64,000 nt of DNA from Devosia chinhatensis (GCF_000969445.1 NZ_JZEY01000061.1:855501-919500), one strand, 5' to 3'. Counted from the first letter of the stretch, positions 55,724 to 64,000 are shown. Program-made: numbers and translations. The notes: generated by a model not told the origin, from the letters alone.

Positions 55724-57031
55724 ATGGCCACCTTCACCGATATTGCGCGCCGGGTGCACAACCATACCTGGAAGCTGGACCCGATCGTCAGGAGCCTGCT
55801 CGATACCGATTTCTACAAGCTTTTGATGCTGCAGATGGTCTGGGGCCTTTATCCCAAGGTCGAGGCCACGTTCAGCCTGATCAACCGCACCCGTTCGGTC
55901 CGTCTGGCCGACGAGATCGATATCGACGAATTGCGCGCCCAGCTCGACCATTGCCGCACGCTGCGCTTTTCCAAGAAGGAAATGATCTGGCTGGCCGGCA
56001 ACAGCTTTTACGGCTCGCGCCAGATCTTCCAGCCCGGCTTCCTGCGCTGGCTGGAGAATTTCCAGCTCCCCGAATATCGCCTCGAACAACGCGACGGCCA
56101 GTTCGTGCTGGAATTTCCCGGCCTTTGGGTCGAGACCACGATGTGGGAAATTCCGGCGCTGGCGATCATCAACGAATTGCGCTCCCGCGCTGCCATGAAG
56201 GATTACGGCCCTTTCACGCTCGACGTCCTCTATGCGCGCGCCAAGGCCCGGATGTGGGAAAAGGTCGAGCGGCTGCAAAAGCTGCCCGATCTGCGGATTT
56301 CCGATTTCGGCACCCGCCGCCGCCATTCCTTTCTCTGGCAGCGCTGGTGCGTCGAGGCCCTCAAGGAAGGGATCGGCGACAATTTCACCGGCACCTCCAA
56401 CGTCAAGCTGGCGATGGACAGCGATCTCGAAGCCCTGGGCACCAATGCCCACGAACTGCCCATGGTGCTGGCCGCCCTGGCGCGGTCCGACGAGGAATTG
56501 CGCGAAGCGCCCTATCGGGTCCTGCAGGACTGGAAAAGCTATTATGGCGGCAATCTGCTGATCGTATTGCCCGATGCCTTCGGCACCGATGCCTTTTTGC
56601 GCGATGCACCCGACTGGGTGGCGGACTGGACCGGTTTTCGTCCCGACAGCGCCCCGGCAATAGAGGGCGGCGAGAAGATCATCGCCTTCTGGAAGCAGCG
56701 TGGCCGCGATCCGAGGGAAAAGCTCCTGATCTTTTCGGACGGGCTCGATGTCGAGATGATCGAGGATGCCTATCTCCATTTCGACGGGAAGGTGCGCATG
56801 GCGTTCGGCTGGGGCACCAATCTCACCAATGACTTCGAGGATTGTGCGCCGGACCGTAATCCCATGCTCAAGCCGATCTCGATTGTCGCCAAGGTGTCCG
56901 AGGCCAATGGGCGTCCTGCGGTCAAGCTGTCGGACAATCCGGCCAAGGCCACGGGCGAGCCGGGGGAGATCGCGCGCTACCTGCGTGTCTTTGGCGACAC
57001 AGGGCGGGTGGAACACGCCGTGCGCGTCTAG
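55724..57031 (+). CDS. pncB: nicotinate phosphoribosyltransferase
   Basis: A 435-residue enzyme of the Preiss-Handler NAD salvage path, joining nicotinate and [24 protein letters not shown] at the N-terminus, [31 protein letters not shown], and [19 protein letters not shown] with the conserved histidine are diagnostic, as is [20 protein letters not shown] and [10 protein letters not shown] for the phosphate site. ATG 55724 is taken because the conserved region follows it; the frame is open upstream. Confidence 0.95.
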   Translation: MATFTDIARRVHNHTWKLDPIVRSLLDTDFYKLLMLQMVWGLYPKVEATFSLINRTRSVRLADEIDIDELRAQLDHCRTLRFSKKEMIWLAGNSFYGSRQIFQPGFLRWLENFQLPEYRLEQRDGQFVLEFPGLWVETTMWEIPALAIINELRSRAAMKDYGPFTLDVLYARAKARMWEKVERLQKLPDLRISDFGTRRRHSFLWQRWCVEALKEGIGDNFTGTSNVKLAMDSDLEALGTNAHELPMVLAALARSDEELREAPYRVLQDWKSYYGGNLLIVLPDAFGTDAFLRDAPDWVADWTGFRPDSAPAIEGGEKIIAFWKQRGRDPREKLLIFSDGLDVEMIEDAYLHFDGKVRMAFGWGTNLTNDFEDCAPDRNPMLKPISIVAKVSEANGRPAVKLSDNPAKATGEPGEIARYLRVFGDTGRVEHAVRV

Positions 57032-57072
57032 CAGGCCTTTCGAGGGGCCGAGAATCGCACTATCTCATGGCG

Positions 57073-57088
57073 TGCTGACATGTCAGCA
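57073..57088. promoter_or_regulatory. perfect 16-bp palindrome after pncB
   Basis: TGCTGACATGTCAGCA is fully symmetrical and lies in the 215-base gap after pncB. It has the size of a dimer-binding operator, but no regulator gene adjoins it. One perfect 16-mer palindrome is about what chance predicts for 64 kb, so position is the only support. Confidence 0.35.
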
Positions 57089-57246
57089 TTAGTCCCCAGC
57101 GCCCTGAGCCGGCGCGGATATGATGCGCTTCCGCACCCGTTGCGTCGACCCAGCTGAAGTGGAGAACCTCCGCTGCGGCCATGACGTTAAGGCTGCGTGA
57201 ACCATCCACGGCCAATCTGGTCGATGGGGGCTCCACTGGAGCCGGA

Positions 57247-57504
57247 ATGAGCCTTGACCTGATCGATATCGCGCTGTCCGAGCACCAGCCTCATCCCCGC
57301 ATTCCCAACCGGGTGACGGGCAAGGTTAGAGCCGTGCTGAGCGAAACCCTGGGTGGCAAGCAGGTGCGTCACGACTTGCTCGTGCCGGTCTGGATCGACG
57401 TGCATGACGGCATGAGTTCCGATGATGTGGAACTGGCCCTCATGGTCAAGGCGGCCGATATCGTGGGGCGCCTCAAGCAGCATCTGCTGCCGCGATCCGC
57501 CTGA
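57247..57504 (+). CDS. small hypothetical protein
   Basis: An 85-residue soluble protein that I do not recognise (MSLDLIDIALSEHQPHPRIP at the start, VELALMVKAADIVGRLKQHL near the end). I start at ATG 57247, five bases after GGAG. An in-frame ATG at 57181 would add 22 residues but has no near ribosome site. The GGAG is inside a perfect hairpin GGCTCC-ACT-GGAGCC (57229-57243), which would hide it. It converges with the small membrane gene on the other strand. Acidic and helical at the C-terminus; function unknown. Confidence 0.55.
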   Translation: MSLDLIDIALSEHQPHPRIPNRVTGKVRAVLSETLGGKQVRHDLLVPVWIDVHDGMSSDDVELALMVKAADIVGRLKQHLLPRSA

Positions 57505-57509
57505 TCCTC

Positions 57510-57731
57510 TCAGTCTTCGGCGCGGCAGAGCGCGGCCACAAAGCGCCGGCGGGCGGCTCTGGCGCGGGCGTCGTCCCTGTCGATGCCGGCATGGGCCCGG
57601 GTCGCGGTCGGCACCGGCGCTTGCATGACGGCGGCCTCGGCCAGCATCCGTCGGCGCAGGCGCTCGTCGCGCACGAACCAGACGACTGTCGTCGTCACGA
57701 GAATCCAGATTGCTACGATTTCCCAGCTCAT
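57510..57731 (-). CDS. small single-helix membrane protein
   Basis: A 73-residue protein with one N-terminal membrane helix (MSWEIVAIWILVTTTVVWFV) and an arginine- and alanine-rich cytosolic tail. The ATG ending at 57731 follows AGGGACG. No family recognised. It lies between the plsC gene and the convergent hypothetical gene; it is downstream of plsC on the same strand by 87 bases. Confidence 0.5.
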   Translation of the reverse strand: MSWEIVAIWILVTTTVVWFVRDERLRRRMLAEAAVMQAPVPTATRAHAGIDRDDARARAARRRFVAALCRAED

Positions 57732-57818
57732 CGTCCCTGTCCCCCGAGGATCGGTACGATGCCTCAATAGCCAATGCCGCTGCCGGCCCAAAGCGCCTTC
57801 GGCAGTTAAGCCTAATGG

Positions 57819-58634
57819 CTAAACTTGTGTGTTCTGAAAGGTTTGCGGCAGCGGCAGGCCACGATTGAGCGCCACCAGCATGGCGCGCACCTGCGCCTCC
57901 GCAACCTTGCTCACGGCCTTGCGGTCGTCGCTCTGGCTCAGCGGCATGGGGGTCGAGAAGGCAATGGTGAGGTCCTTGACCGGGCCGGACAGAATCTCGC
58001 GGACATTCTGGCGGACGGACTTGGACTTGATCCAGGCGATCAGCGAACGCTCGTTGCGGCTGACGGGCAGGCCCTGCAGGCGCGTATAGGCGATGGTGAC
58101 GGGCTGGATCACCACGTCCCTGGCCCCGGCCTCGATCATGGCGTGCTGCGCTGCGCCGATCAGCGCCGAGCGGAAGGGGAGCACATGGGTGCCGATATCG
58201 GACTGCCCCTCGGCAAACAGCAGCACCGCGTTGCCACCGGCCATGTGCTCTCCCATGGCGCGGGCCGTGCGCCCGGTTTCCGAGCGGCGCGTGCGGTCGG
58301 CATAAATGGTGCGCTGCAGGTCCGCCATCATCCCCACGAACGGCCATTTGCCCACTTCACGCTTGGCCACGAAGGTGACGTTCGCCACCGAGCCCAGGGC
58401 CACGATGTCGGTCCACGAGATATGGTTGGACACCATGAGCGTGGGGCGCCCGGTCGAGGGCGTGCCGATAACGGTGACCCGCAGGCCCAGGAACAGGCAT
58501 CCCAGGCGGTGGAACAGGCGCGGCAGCACCGTCCATATCGGAAGCTTGAGGGCGATGATCACCGCCTGCAGGGGGATGACCACGATCAGAAAGGGCACGA
58601 AGACGAATAAGAAGAACAACGTCCGTAGGATCAT
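57819..58634 (-). CDS. plsC: 1-acyl-glycerol-3-phosphate acyltransferase
   Basis: A 271-residue inner-membrane enzyme making phosphatidic acid. The N-terminal membrane helix is LFFLFVFVPFLIVVIPLQAV. The catalytic motif NHxxxxD is NHISWTD (about residues 70-76), and the acceptor motif is LLFAEGQSDIG, a variant of FPEGTRS with Gln-Ser-Asp. It directly follows the Fur gene (12 bases) on the same strand, as in other Rhizobiales, where miaB comes next; here miaB is missing and a small membrane gene follows. Confidence 0.93.
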   Translation of the reverse strand: MILRTLFFLFVFVPFLIVVIPLQAVIIALKLPIWTVLPRLFHRLGCLFLGLRVTVIGTPSTGRPTLMVSNHISWTDIVALGSVANVTFVAKREVGKWPFVGMMADLQRTIYADRTRRSETGRTARAMGEHMAGGNAVLLFAEGQSDIGTHVLPFRSALIGAAQHAMIEAGARDVVIQPVTIAYTRLQGLPVSRNERSLIAWIKSKSVRQNVREILSGPVKDLTIAFSTPMPLSQSDDRKAVSKVAEAQVRAMLVALNRGLPLPQTFQNTQV

Positions 58635-58646
58635 TTCCGAGGCGCC

Positions 58647-59081
58647 TCAGGCCTTTTTGTCAGAGATGGGCACGGCATAGAGTTCGAGCCGGTGGTCCAC
58701 CAGCTTGTAGCCAAGCCGCTTGGCGATCACTTCCTGGATCGCCTCGATTTCCTCGTTGCGGAACTCGATCACGGTGCCGCTTCGAATATCGATGAGGTGA
58801 TCGTGGTGCTCGTCCGGAATGAGCTCGAACCGCGCGCGGCCATCCTTGAAATCGTGCTTGGTGACGAGCCCGGCTTCCTCGAAGAGGTTGACGGTGCGAT
58901 AGACGGTGGAAAGCGAAATGCGCGGATCGACCGAAGATGCACGCCGGTAGAGCTCTTCCACGTCCGGATGGTCGGACGCGCCCTCGATCACCCGGGCAAT
59001 CACCCGGCGCTGGTCGGTCATGCGCATGCCGCGAGCCACGCAGGCTTCCTCGAGCGTCGGCTCGGCTGGATTTTTGCTCAC
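58647..59081 (-). CDS. mur: Fur-family regulator, Mur type
   Basis: A 144-residue metal-dependent repressor. The DNA-binding part has GMRMTDQRRVIARVIEGASD and RISLSTVYRTVNLFEEAGLV; the metal site is in LIPDEHHDHLIDIRSGTVIE. The CxxC pairs that hold structural zinc in E. coli Fur are absent, with only one cysteine near the N-terminus. That and the tail KLVDHRLELYAVP are typical of alphaproteobacterial Mur, a manganese sensor. It sits in the conserved run tsaB-rimI-fur-plsC. The metal could still be iron. Confidence 0.9.
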   Translation of the reverse strand: MSKNPAEPTLEEACVARGMRMTDQRRVIARVIEGASDHPDVEELYRRASSVDPRISLSTVYRTVNLFEEAGLVTKHDFKDGRARFELIPDEHHDHLIDIRSGTVIEFRNEEIEAIQEVIAKRLGYKLVDHRLELYAVPISDKKA

Positions 59082-59117
59082 GCCATTGCTCCCTGGCCGG
59101 TCATCGTCAGGACCGGG

Positions 59118-59597
59118 TTAACCAAGATCGCGCGCCATGACAAGCGCGGTGGCGGCGGACCCGTCGGGCCGGGCATAATAGCCCTTGCGAGCGGAAATCC
59201 TGGCAAAGCCCAGCCGCGCATAGAGCCGGATAGCGGCTTCGTTCTGCTCGTCCACCTCGAGAAACATGCGCCGTGCCGGCGACAGCATGAGATCGGCAAA
59301 GACTGCATCCATCAGCGCCTTTCCCAGCCCCTTGCCCCGCCAGCGGGGATCGACGGCAATGGTCAGAAGCTCGGATTCGTCGGCGGCGAGGCGAATGAGC
59401 GCAAAACCGGCAATGCGCCGCCGGCTGTCGCAGGCGATATAGGCCGGGCTGGTCCGGTCCCCGAGGAAGCTGGCAAAGTCCTCGCTGGGCCAGCCCCGGT
59501 AGAAGCTCTGCGCATGGATCCGCGCCAGATCCTTGGCGTCGCCGCTCTCGGCAGGCTCTACATGCAGCCCCCCTGGGGCCATCCACAACTTCATCAT
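59118..59597 (-). CDS. rimI: ribosomal-protein-alanine N-acetyltransferase
   Basis: A 159-residue GNAT enzyme of the RimI group. The acetyl-CoA loop is LTIAVDPRWRGKGLGKALMD (R-x-x-G-x-G), followed by RRMFLEVDEQNEAAIRLYAR, then LGFARISARKGYYA, which is the RimI signature. It overlaps the end of tsaB, and the pair tsaB-rimI is widespread because both touch the threonylcarbamoyl-tRNA system and ribosome. Two ATGs adjoin; the first is used. Confidence 0.92.
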   Translation of the reverse strand: MMKLWMAPGGLHVEPAESGDAKDLARIHAQSFYRGWPSEDFASFLGDRTSPAYIACDSRRRIAGFALIRLAADESELLTIAVDPRWRGKGLGKALMDAVFADLMLSPARRMFLEVDEQNEAAIRLYARLGFARISARKGYYARPDGSAATALVMARDLG

Positions 59598-60217
59598 GTC
59601 CGCTCATCCGCCAGTCGCCGGGGAATGCGTGCCGCATCCTGCGGCTTGGCATCGGCATCCCGGATATAGGAGGCGTGCGGCGGATAGGCGAGGGCGTCGG
59701 CTTTCGCGGCAAATTGTGCCATGGCGCCGATATCGACGAAGGGCGTGTCGATCAGCTGCGCCGCCTCGGGTATGGCGGCCTGCGCCATCGCCATCGGCAG
59801 CAGACGCGGACCATCGCCGCCCTCGCCAGGGGCTGCAAAGCTCTCGAAATAGGCTTCGCCCCGGCGGGCATCGATCAGCACCGCGACCGGTCCCCCCGAC
59901 CCTGAAAGCGATAGAGCGAACAGGCTGGGAATGCCGAGGACCGGCAGGTTTCGCGCCAGCCCCAGTCCGCGTGCGGCCGAGAGCCCGATGCGCAATCCGG
60001 TAAACGATCCCGGACCCGTGGTGACGGCGATGCGATCGAGATCGGCATAATCGGTGCCATTGCGGCCCAGAAGCTGCCCGATGCGGTCGAAAAGGATCTC
60101 CGCATGGCCCTTGGCGATATCCTCGACCAGCACATCGATGCCGCCATCGGGCAGGGTCAGGGCCAGTTGCAGGCGCGGGGCGGCCGTATCGATGGCGAGG
60201 GTGATCTTCTGCGTCAT
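59594..60217 (-). CDS. tsaB: tRNA threonylcarbamoyladenosine synthesis protein TsaB
   Basis: A 207-residue partner of TsaD in making t6A37 in ANN-decoding tRNAs. ASKHA-fold marks: ITLAIDTAAPRLQLALTLPD at the N-terminus, IAVTTGPGSFTGLRIGLSAA and RGLGLARNLPVLGI, and VLIDARRGEAYFESF. Overlaps rimI by four bases. The pair diverges from lnt. Confidence 0.95.
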   Translation of the reverse strand: MTQKITLAIDTAAPRLQLALTLPDGGIDVLVEDIAKGHAEILFDRIGQLLGRNGTDYADLDRIAVTTGPGSFTGLRIGLSAARGLGLARNLPVLGIPSLFALSLSGSGGPVAVLIDARRGEAYFESFAAPGEGGDGPRLLPMAMAQAAIPEAAQLIDTPFVDIGAMAQFAAKADALAYPPHASYIRDADAKPQDAARIPRRLADERT

Positions 60218-60405
60218 GACCTATCCTGAGCCCGGAACGCGCAGCGTCCGTCGCGTCAATTTCAGGGCAGGGTGACAGATGCACAGTCCCGTGCCTGGCC
60301 TTTGCACTCCTACCCTTTCGCCGCGGCCCGAGTCCACTGCCTTGACGCCCATCCCGGCTGCGACCACCTTGCCCGCATGCGCCGTGATTCGTTCCCCCTC
60401 CAGCC

Positions 60406-62022
60406 ATGACCTGGCTGGCCGAAACCGCCATGTTGAGCCAGGGATGGCGCCGCTTCCTGCTGCTTTTGGCTGCCGGTGCGCTTGCGGGGCTGTCGGTGCC
60501 GCCGTTTTTCCTTTTGCCCGTGTTGTTCCTGGCCATGCCCGTCTGGGTCTGGGCGCTCGATGGCGCCGAGCACCGCCGGGGCTGGCGGCGTCTCTTCGGT
60601 CCGGCCTTCACCATCGGCTTCGCCTTTGGCTGGGGCTATTTTCTCGTCGGCTTCCATTGGCTGGGTGCCGCCTTTTTTGTCGATGGCGGCTGGGTGCTGG
60701 GCGCCATGCCATTTGCCGTGGCGGCGCTGGCAGCGCTGATCGCCCTGTTCTGGGGCTTTGCCAGTGCGCTGGCGCATCTGTTCTGGAGCCACGGCTGGAC
60801 ACGCATTCTGACCCTGGCGGCCTGGCTGGCCGCAGCCGAATTCCTGCGTGGGCATGTCTTTACCGGTTTTCCGTTCGATCTCCTGGGCTATAGCCTCACC
60901 GGCACAGACGAAATGATGCAGCTTGCTTCGGTGATCGGGGTTTATGGGCTGACTTTTCTCGCGCCGCTTCTGGCCATGACGCCGGCCCTGATCTGGCCTG
61001 CCGACGACCGCTCCTGGTCGCGCAGGCTGGCGCCGTTCTTCCTTGCGCTGCTCGTCGTGTCGCTGCAGCTCGGCTATGGCTGGAACCGTCTGGCGGGCAA
61101 TGTCTCGACTGAGCGGCAGGACATGGCGCTGCGGCTTGTCCAGCCGCTCGTTTATGAGCATGCCGATTTCGGCAATGTCGACCCGGTGGCACTGGTGGAC
61201 CGGCTGGTCATGCTCTCCGACATGCGCATGGACCCCTCCGATCAGGGCCTGGCGGACATTACCCACCTGGTCTGGCCCGAATCGAGCCTGCCCTTCTTCC
61301 TCGAATCCTATCCCGATGCGCTGGCCCGTATTGCCCGCATGCTGCCCGATCAGGCGACCCTGATCGCCGGGGTGCCGCGGCGTCCCCTGGCGCTCGATGG
61401 CGCCCAGCCCGGCCAGCCGCCCCATAATTCGGTCGTTGCCATCAATAGCGACGGGGAAATCATCGCCTCATACGACAAGGCCCACCTCGTGCCTTTCGGC
61501 GAATATTTGCCGTTTGCGGAGCTGTTCTCGCGGCTGGGCATCACCCAGTTCGTGCCCGGCGCCGAGGGCTGGTCTGCGGGCGATGCGCGGCGACGGCTGA
61601 TGGCTCTGCCCAATACGCCCGCCGCGCTGATCCTGGTCTGTTACGAAATCATCTTCTCGGGCGATCTGGGAGAGGTCTCGGGCGCCCAGTTCCTCCTCAA
61701 CCTCACCAACGACGCCTGGTTTGACGGTTCCGTCGGCCCGGCCCAGCATGCCCATCACGCCCGCATCAGGGCCGTCGAGGAAGGCATGAGCCTGGTGCGC
61801 GTGGCCAATACCGGCCTTACCTTCGCCACCGACCCGTTGGGGCGGGTCACTGCGCGGCTGGCACCCGGCGAGATGGCGGCTCTCGATGTGCGGCCCCATC
61901 AAAAGCTCAGCGGCACCGTCTTCGCCCAGGTGCGCCACTGGCCGTTTCTGATCGCCGTTCTCGCCGGCATGCTGGTCGGGTTTGTGGCCTCCCGTCGCGG
62001 CCGGCGCCGGCTCCAGAAATAG
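60406..62022 (+). CDS. lnt: apolipoprotein N-acyltransferase
   Basis: A 538-residue inner-membrane enzyme adding the third acyl chain to lipoproteins. The N-terminal half has about six to seven membrane helices (LLLLAAGALAGLSVPPFFLL); the periplasmic nitrilase domain has Glu in LVWPESSLPFFLE, Lys in IIASYDKAHLVPFGEYLPF and the nucleophile Cys in LILVCYEIIFSGDLG. A last helix and basic tail end it. In Rhizobiales it usually lies beyond miaB-phoH-ybeY; here it is directly divergent from tsaB. Confidence 0.95.
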   Translation: MTWLAETAMLSQGWRRFLLLLAAGALAGLSVPPFFLLPVLFLAMPVWVWALDGAEHRRGWRRLFGPAFTIGFAFGWGYFLVGFHWLGAAFFVDGGWVLGAMPFAVAALAALIALFWGFASALAHLFWSHGWTRILTLAAWLAAAEFLRGHVFTGFPFDLLGYSLTGTDEMMQLASVIGVYGLTFLAPLLAMTPALIWPADDRSWSRRLAPFFLALLVVSLQLGYGWNRLAGNVSTERQDMALRLVQPLVYEHADFGNVDPVALVDRLVMLSDMRMDPSDQGLADITHLVWPESSLPFFLESYPDALARIARMLPDQATLIAGVPRRPLALDGAQPGQPPHNSVVAINSDGEIIASYDKAHLVPFGEYLPFAELFSRLGITQFVPGAEGWSAGDARRRLMALPNTPAALILVCYEIIFSGDLGEVSGAQFLLNLTNDAWFDGSVGPAQHAHHARIRAVEEGMSLVRVANTGLTFATDPLGRVTARLAPGEMAALDVRPHQKLSGTVFAQVRHWPFLIAVLAGMLVGFVASRRGRRRLQK

Positions 62023-62054
62023 AAAACCCCGCAGCCTTGCGGCTACGGGGTTTT
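62023..62054. terminator. bidirectional terminator between lnt and tRNA-Leu
   Basis: AAAACCCCG pairs with CGGGGTTTT, with an inner AGCC/GGCT stem and a TTGC loop. A-run and T-run on both sides let it work for lnt and for the minus-strand tRNA. Confidence 0.9.
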
Positions 62055-62059
62055 GAAAT

Positions 62060-62144
62060 TGGTGCCCAGAAAAGGACTCGAACCTTCACGCCTTGCGGCA
62101 CACGGACCTGAACCGTGCGCGTCTACCAATTCCGCCATCTGGGC
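62060..62144 (-). tRNA. tRNA-Leu (CAG)
   Basis: An 85-base class II tRNA with encoded CCA. The acceptor starts GCCCAGA, D arm GGCGGAATTGGTAGACGC, anticodon arm CACGG-TTCAGGT-CCGTG giving anticodon CAG, a long variable arm TGCCGCAAGGCGT, and T arm AGGTTCGAGTCCTT. It is followed by the bidirectional terminator. Confidence 0.97.
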
Positions 62145-62387
62145 GACGGGCGAGTAACTAGGTTGCTGCCCCGACATTGTCAATGCGCTTTGTGCAGGTT
62201 TCAGAACTTTGCCCCATCCCAATGTTTTATAACGGCGAGATCGGCCCCTGCCGCGCCCTCGAGACTGGGCCGACGGATCACGAAAGGGCTTTTGCCCACG
62301 CCGTTCTCGCCCCGGGCAAAGGCTCGACAGAAGCGAGCCGCTTGCGGTAGAAGCGGCTGACACAATCCTGCCTGCCGGAGTTTCCAG

Positions 62388-63386
62388 ATGGATCGCACCC
62401 TTCCCAAGCTCGTCACCATTTTTGGTGGGTCGGGATTCGTCGGCACCCATCTGGTCCAGATCCTGGCGCGCCAGGGCTATCGCATCCGCGTAGCCGTCCG
62501 CCGGCCGGACCTCGCCGGCAAGACCCGCATTTTCGGCAATGTCGGACAGGTCATGCCGATCCAGGCCAATCTGCGCAATGCCGATTCCGTGCGTCGTGCC
62601 GTCGAGGGCGCGGATATCGTCATCAACCTGGTTGGCGTCGGCCATGAAAAGGGCCCGCAGAGCTTCGAGGCCGTGCATGTGCAGGGCGCCGCGCTCGTCG
62701 CGCAACTGGCCAAGCAGGCCGGCGTTTCCGCCTTCGTGCACATGTCCGCCCTTGGCGTCGACAAGGCGGCCGATGTCAGCCTTTATGCCGCTAGCAAGTT
62801 CCGCGGCGAACAGGCCGTGCTCGCCGCCTTCCCCGAGGCCGTCGTCATGCGGCCGGGGCTGATTTTCGGGCAGGGCGATGGCTTCTTCAATCTGATGGGC
62901 ACCCTGGCGCGCATGTTCCCGGTCATGCCGCTGATTTCAGGCAAGACCCTGTTCCAGCCAGTTTTCGTCGGGGACGTGGCCGAAGCCTTCGCCCAGGCGG
63001 CAGAGGGCAAAGTCAAGACCGGCCGCGTCTATGAACTGGGGGGCCCGGATGTGGAGAGCCACAAGGCGTTGATGGAACGCATCCTGCGCGAGGCCGGCCG
63101 CAAGCGCCCGCTCGTGCCGTTCCCATCGGGCCTTGCCAAGCTCGGCGCCTCGATCCTGGGCATCCTGCCGACCAAGCCGCTGGTCACAGGCGACCAGGTC
63201 GAATTGCTGGGCGTCGACAATGTCGTTTCCGAAGAGGCCATTCGCGACAAGCGCACCCTGGCCGCCTTCGGCATCGTGCCCACCAGCATGGATGCGATCC
63301 TGCCCACCTATATGTGGCGTTTCCGTCGACACGGCGAATTCGATCGCGATGACAAGTCGCAATCGGGCGGCAGCGTCGCCGCCTGA
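62388..63386 (+). CDS. NDUFA9-like NAD(P)-binding protein
   Basis: A 332-residue atypical short-chain dehydrogenase of the complex I NDUFA9-subunit family. The nucleotide loop is VTIFGGSGFVGTHLVQIL (GGxGFxG), followed by VRRPDLAG, VINLVGVG, HMSALGVDKAADVSLYAASK with the YxxxK, and RPGLIFGQGDGFFN. In bacteria these proteins may serve in respiration or redox repair, without direct proof. ATG 62388 follows GGAG. The 243-base gap upstream holds the tRNA and two short hairpins. A good terminator follows. Confidence 0.88.
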   Translation: MDRTLPKLVTIFGGSGFVGTHLVQILARQGYRIRVAVRRPDLAGKTRIFGNVGQVMPIQANLRNADSVRRAVEGADIVINLVGVGHEKGPQSFEAVHVQGAALVAQLAKQAGVSAFVHMSALGVDKAADVSLYAASKFRGEQAVLAAFPEAVVMRPGLIFGQGDGFFNLMGTLARMFPVMPLISGKTLFQPVFVGDVAEAFAQAAEGKVKTGRVYELGGPDVESHKALMERILREAGRKRPLVPFPSGLAKLGASILGILPTKPLVTGDQVELLGVDNVVSEEAIRDKRTLAAFGIVPTSMDAILPTYMWRFRRHGEFDRDDKSQSGGSVAA

Positions 63387-63410
63387 CGCTTGATTTTCTT
63401 GCCATGTTCA

Positions 63411-63443
63411 AGCCTCCGACCTTGTGGTCGGGGGCTTCTTTTA
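63411..63443 (+). terminator. intrinsic terminator after the NDUFA9-like gene
   Basis: AGCCTCCGACC-TTGT-GGTCGGGGGCT is an 11-bp stem with one mismatch, followed by TCTTTTA. Confidence 0.85.
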
Positions 63444-63470
63444 TGTCTTAGAAGAGCCGAACAAATAGTC

Positions 63471-63484
63471 CAAGATATATCTTG
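63471..63484. promoter_or_regulatory. PadR-type operator, copy 1
   Basis: CAAGATATATCTTG is a perfect 14-bp palindrome 66 bases before the PadR start. A copy with one mismatch lies 56 bases further on. Confidence 0.65.
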
Positions 63485-63526
63485 AAACCGCGCTGTCCGA
63501 CGCCGATCTTCTGGGTCACGGGCTTT

Positions 63527-63540
63527 CAAGATATATCTGG
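63527..63540. promoter_or_regulatory. PadR-type operator, copy 2
   Basis: CAAGATATATCTGG repeats copy 1 at 13 of 14 positions and lies 9 bases before the PadR start codon, overlapping its ribosome site (CTGGAGA). Confidence 0.65.
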
Positions 63541-63549
63541 AGATAGGTC

Positions 63550-64000
63550 ATGAGCTACTGGAACAATGGCGAGCCGAACTGGCGCAAGATCGAGCAGATG
63601 GCGCGGCGTGGCTGGGGCCGGATGCAGCGGATGGCTGACGACGAATTCGGTAACTGGGGGGGCAATGTGCGCGTCGGGCGCATGCTGGCCTCGGGCGACC
63701 TGCGCCTTGTGGCGCTCTACTTCATCGAGCAGCAGCCCCGCCATGGCTATGACCTGATCAAGGCGGTGGAAGAGCGCTCGAATGGGGTCTATTCACCCAG
63801 TCCCGGCATAGTTTACCCGGCGCTGACATTTCTCGAGGAAGCCGGTTACGTGACCTCCTCGGCCGATGGCAACAAGAAGCTCTACACCATCACCGATGAA
63901 GGCCGGACGCATCTGGCGGAAAATCGCGAATCGGTGGCCTCGACGCTGGATTTCCTGGCCCGGACCGGCGAACAGATGAACCGCTTCCGCGAATTCGTGC
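63550..64000 (+). CDS. PadR-family regulator, 5' part
   Basis: The first 150 codons, open to the window end. Residues 1-45 are a polar, tryptophan-rich lead with many Arg and Met (WRKIEQMARRGWGRMQRMAD). The PadR winged helix follows (LASGDLRLVALYFIEQQPRH, GYDLIKAVEERSNGVYSPSP, GIVYPALTFLEEAGYVTSSA), then KKLYTITDEGRTHLAE; the coiled-coil dimerisation helix is starting at the end. ATG 63550 follows GGAGA. Two copies of a palindrome before it suggest autoregulation. Its targets are not in view. Confidence 0.9.
   Translation, partial: MSYWNNGEPNWRKIEQMARRGWGRMQRMADDEFGNWGGNVRVGRMLASGDLRLVALYFIEQQPRHGYDLIKAVEERSNGVYSPSPGIVYPALTFLEEAGYVTSSADGNKKLYTITDEGRTHLAENRESVASTLDFLARTGEQMNRFREFV

Overview
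The window is about 64 kb of high-GC DNA (roughly mid-60s percent where I counted lines). It looks like the chromosome of an alphaproteobacterium of the Hyphomicrobiales, most like the Devosia/Pelagibacterium side of the order. This rests on the gene families (FYDLN-acid protein, DUF1150 next to Hsp20, Mur-type Fur, alphaproteobacterial AddAB, cysteine-free AccD) and on conserved blocks such as mutS-glnD-murJ-trpS-usp, cmk-rpsA-ihfB-lapA-trpFBA-accD and tsaB-rimI-mur-plsC. The species call is inference from protein style, not from any search.

Layout. 0-5 kb: end of a Nudix gene, a cold-shock/DUF1294 membrane protein, then the glyoxylate gene aceA with a small partner gene and a divergent ScfR/RamB-like regulator. 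Two parS-like ParB sites, one with a perfect DnaA box beside it, flank aceA and suggest an origin-proximal position. 5-12.2 kb: a pentose module (galM, a LacI-family regulator, xylB, xylA, GH43 beta-xylosidase). 12.3-13.6 kb: metY. 13.6-15.1 kb: a lower-GC, single-gene insertion encoding an unrecognised protein with a HEPN-like R-x4-H motif. 15.1-25.4 kb: housekeeping run mutS-glnD-murJ-trpS-usp, then hpf-ptsN. 25.4-32.2 kb, minus strand: folC, then rpmI-rplT-pheS-(ASCH/DEDDh fusion)-pheT.

32.3-37.5 kb: an MFS efflux pump with divergent TetR repressor and palindromic operator, a glycosyltransferase, an Hsp20-DUF1150 pair preceded by a sigma-32-like promoter and a ROSE-like RNA thermometer, a YcaQ-like DNA glycosylase and tRNA-Ala(GGC). 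37.7-46 kb: FYDLN protein, cmk, rpsA, a GNAT enzyme, ihfB, lapA, trpF-trpB-trpA, accD. 46-57 kb: murU-addB-addA-trxA, a GH3 hexosaminidase-like gene behind a LacI-type operator, pncB. 57-64 kb: two small unknowns, plsC, Fur/Mur, rimI, tsaB (minus strand), then lnt, tRNA-Leu(CAG), an NDUFA9-like NAD-binding protein and the start of a PadR regulator with paired operators.

The genes serve mainly information processing (mismatch repair, AddAB recombination, tRNA charging, ribosomal proteins), nitrogen signalling (GlnD, PtsN), cell-envelope building and recycling (MurJ, MurU, GH3, Lnt, PlsC), tryptophan and fatty-acid synthesis, and xylan/xylose use. Nothing phage-like, no insertion sequence and no CRISPR array was seen. 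The least explained items are the HEPN-like island gene, the ASCH-exonuclease fusion inside the pheST operon, and several unassigned palindromic operators.
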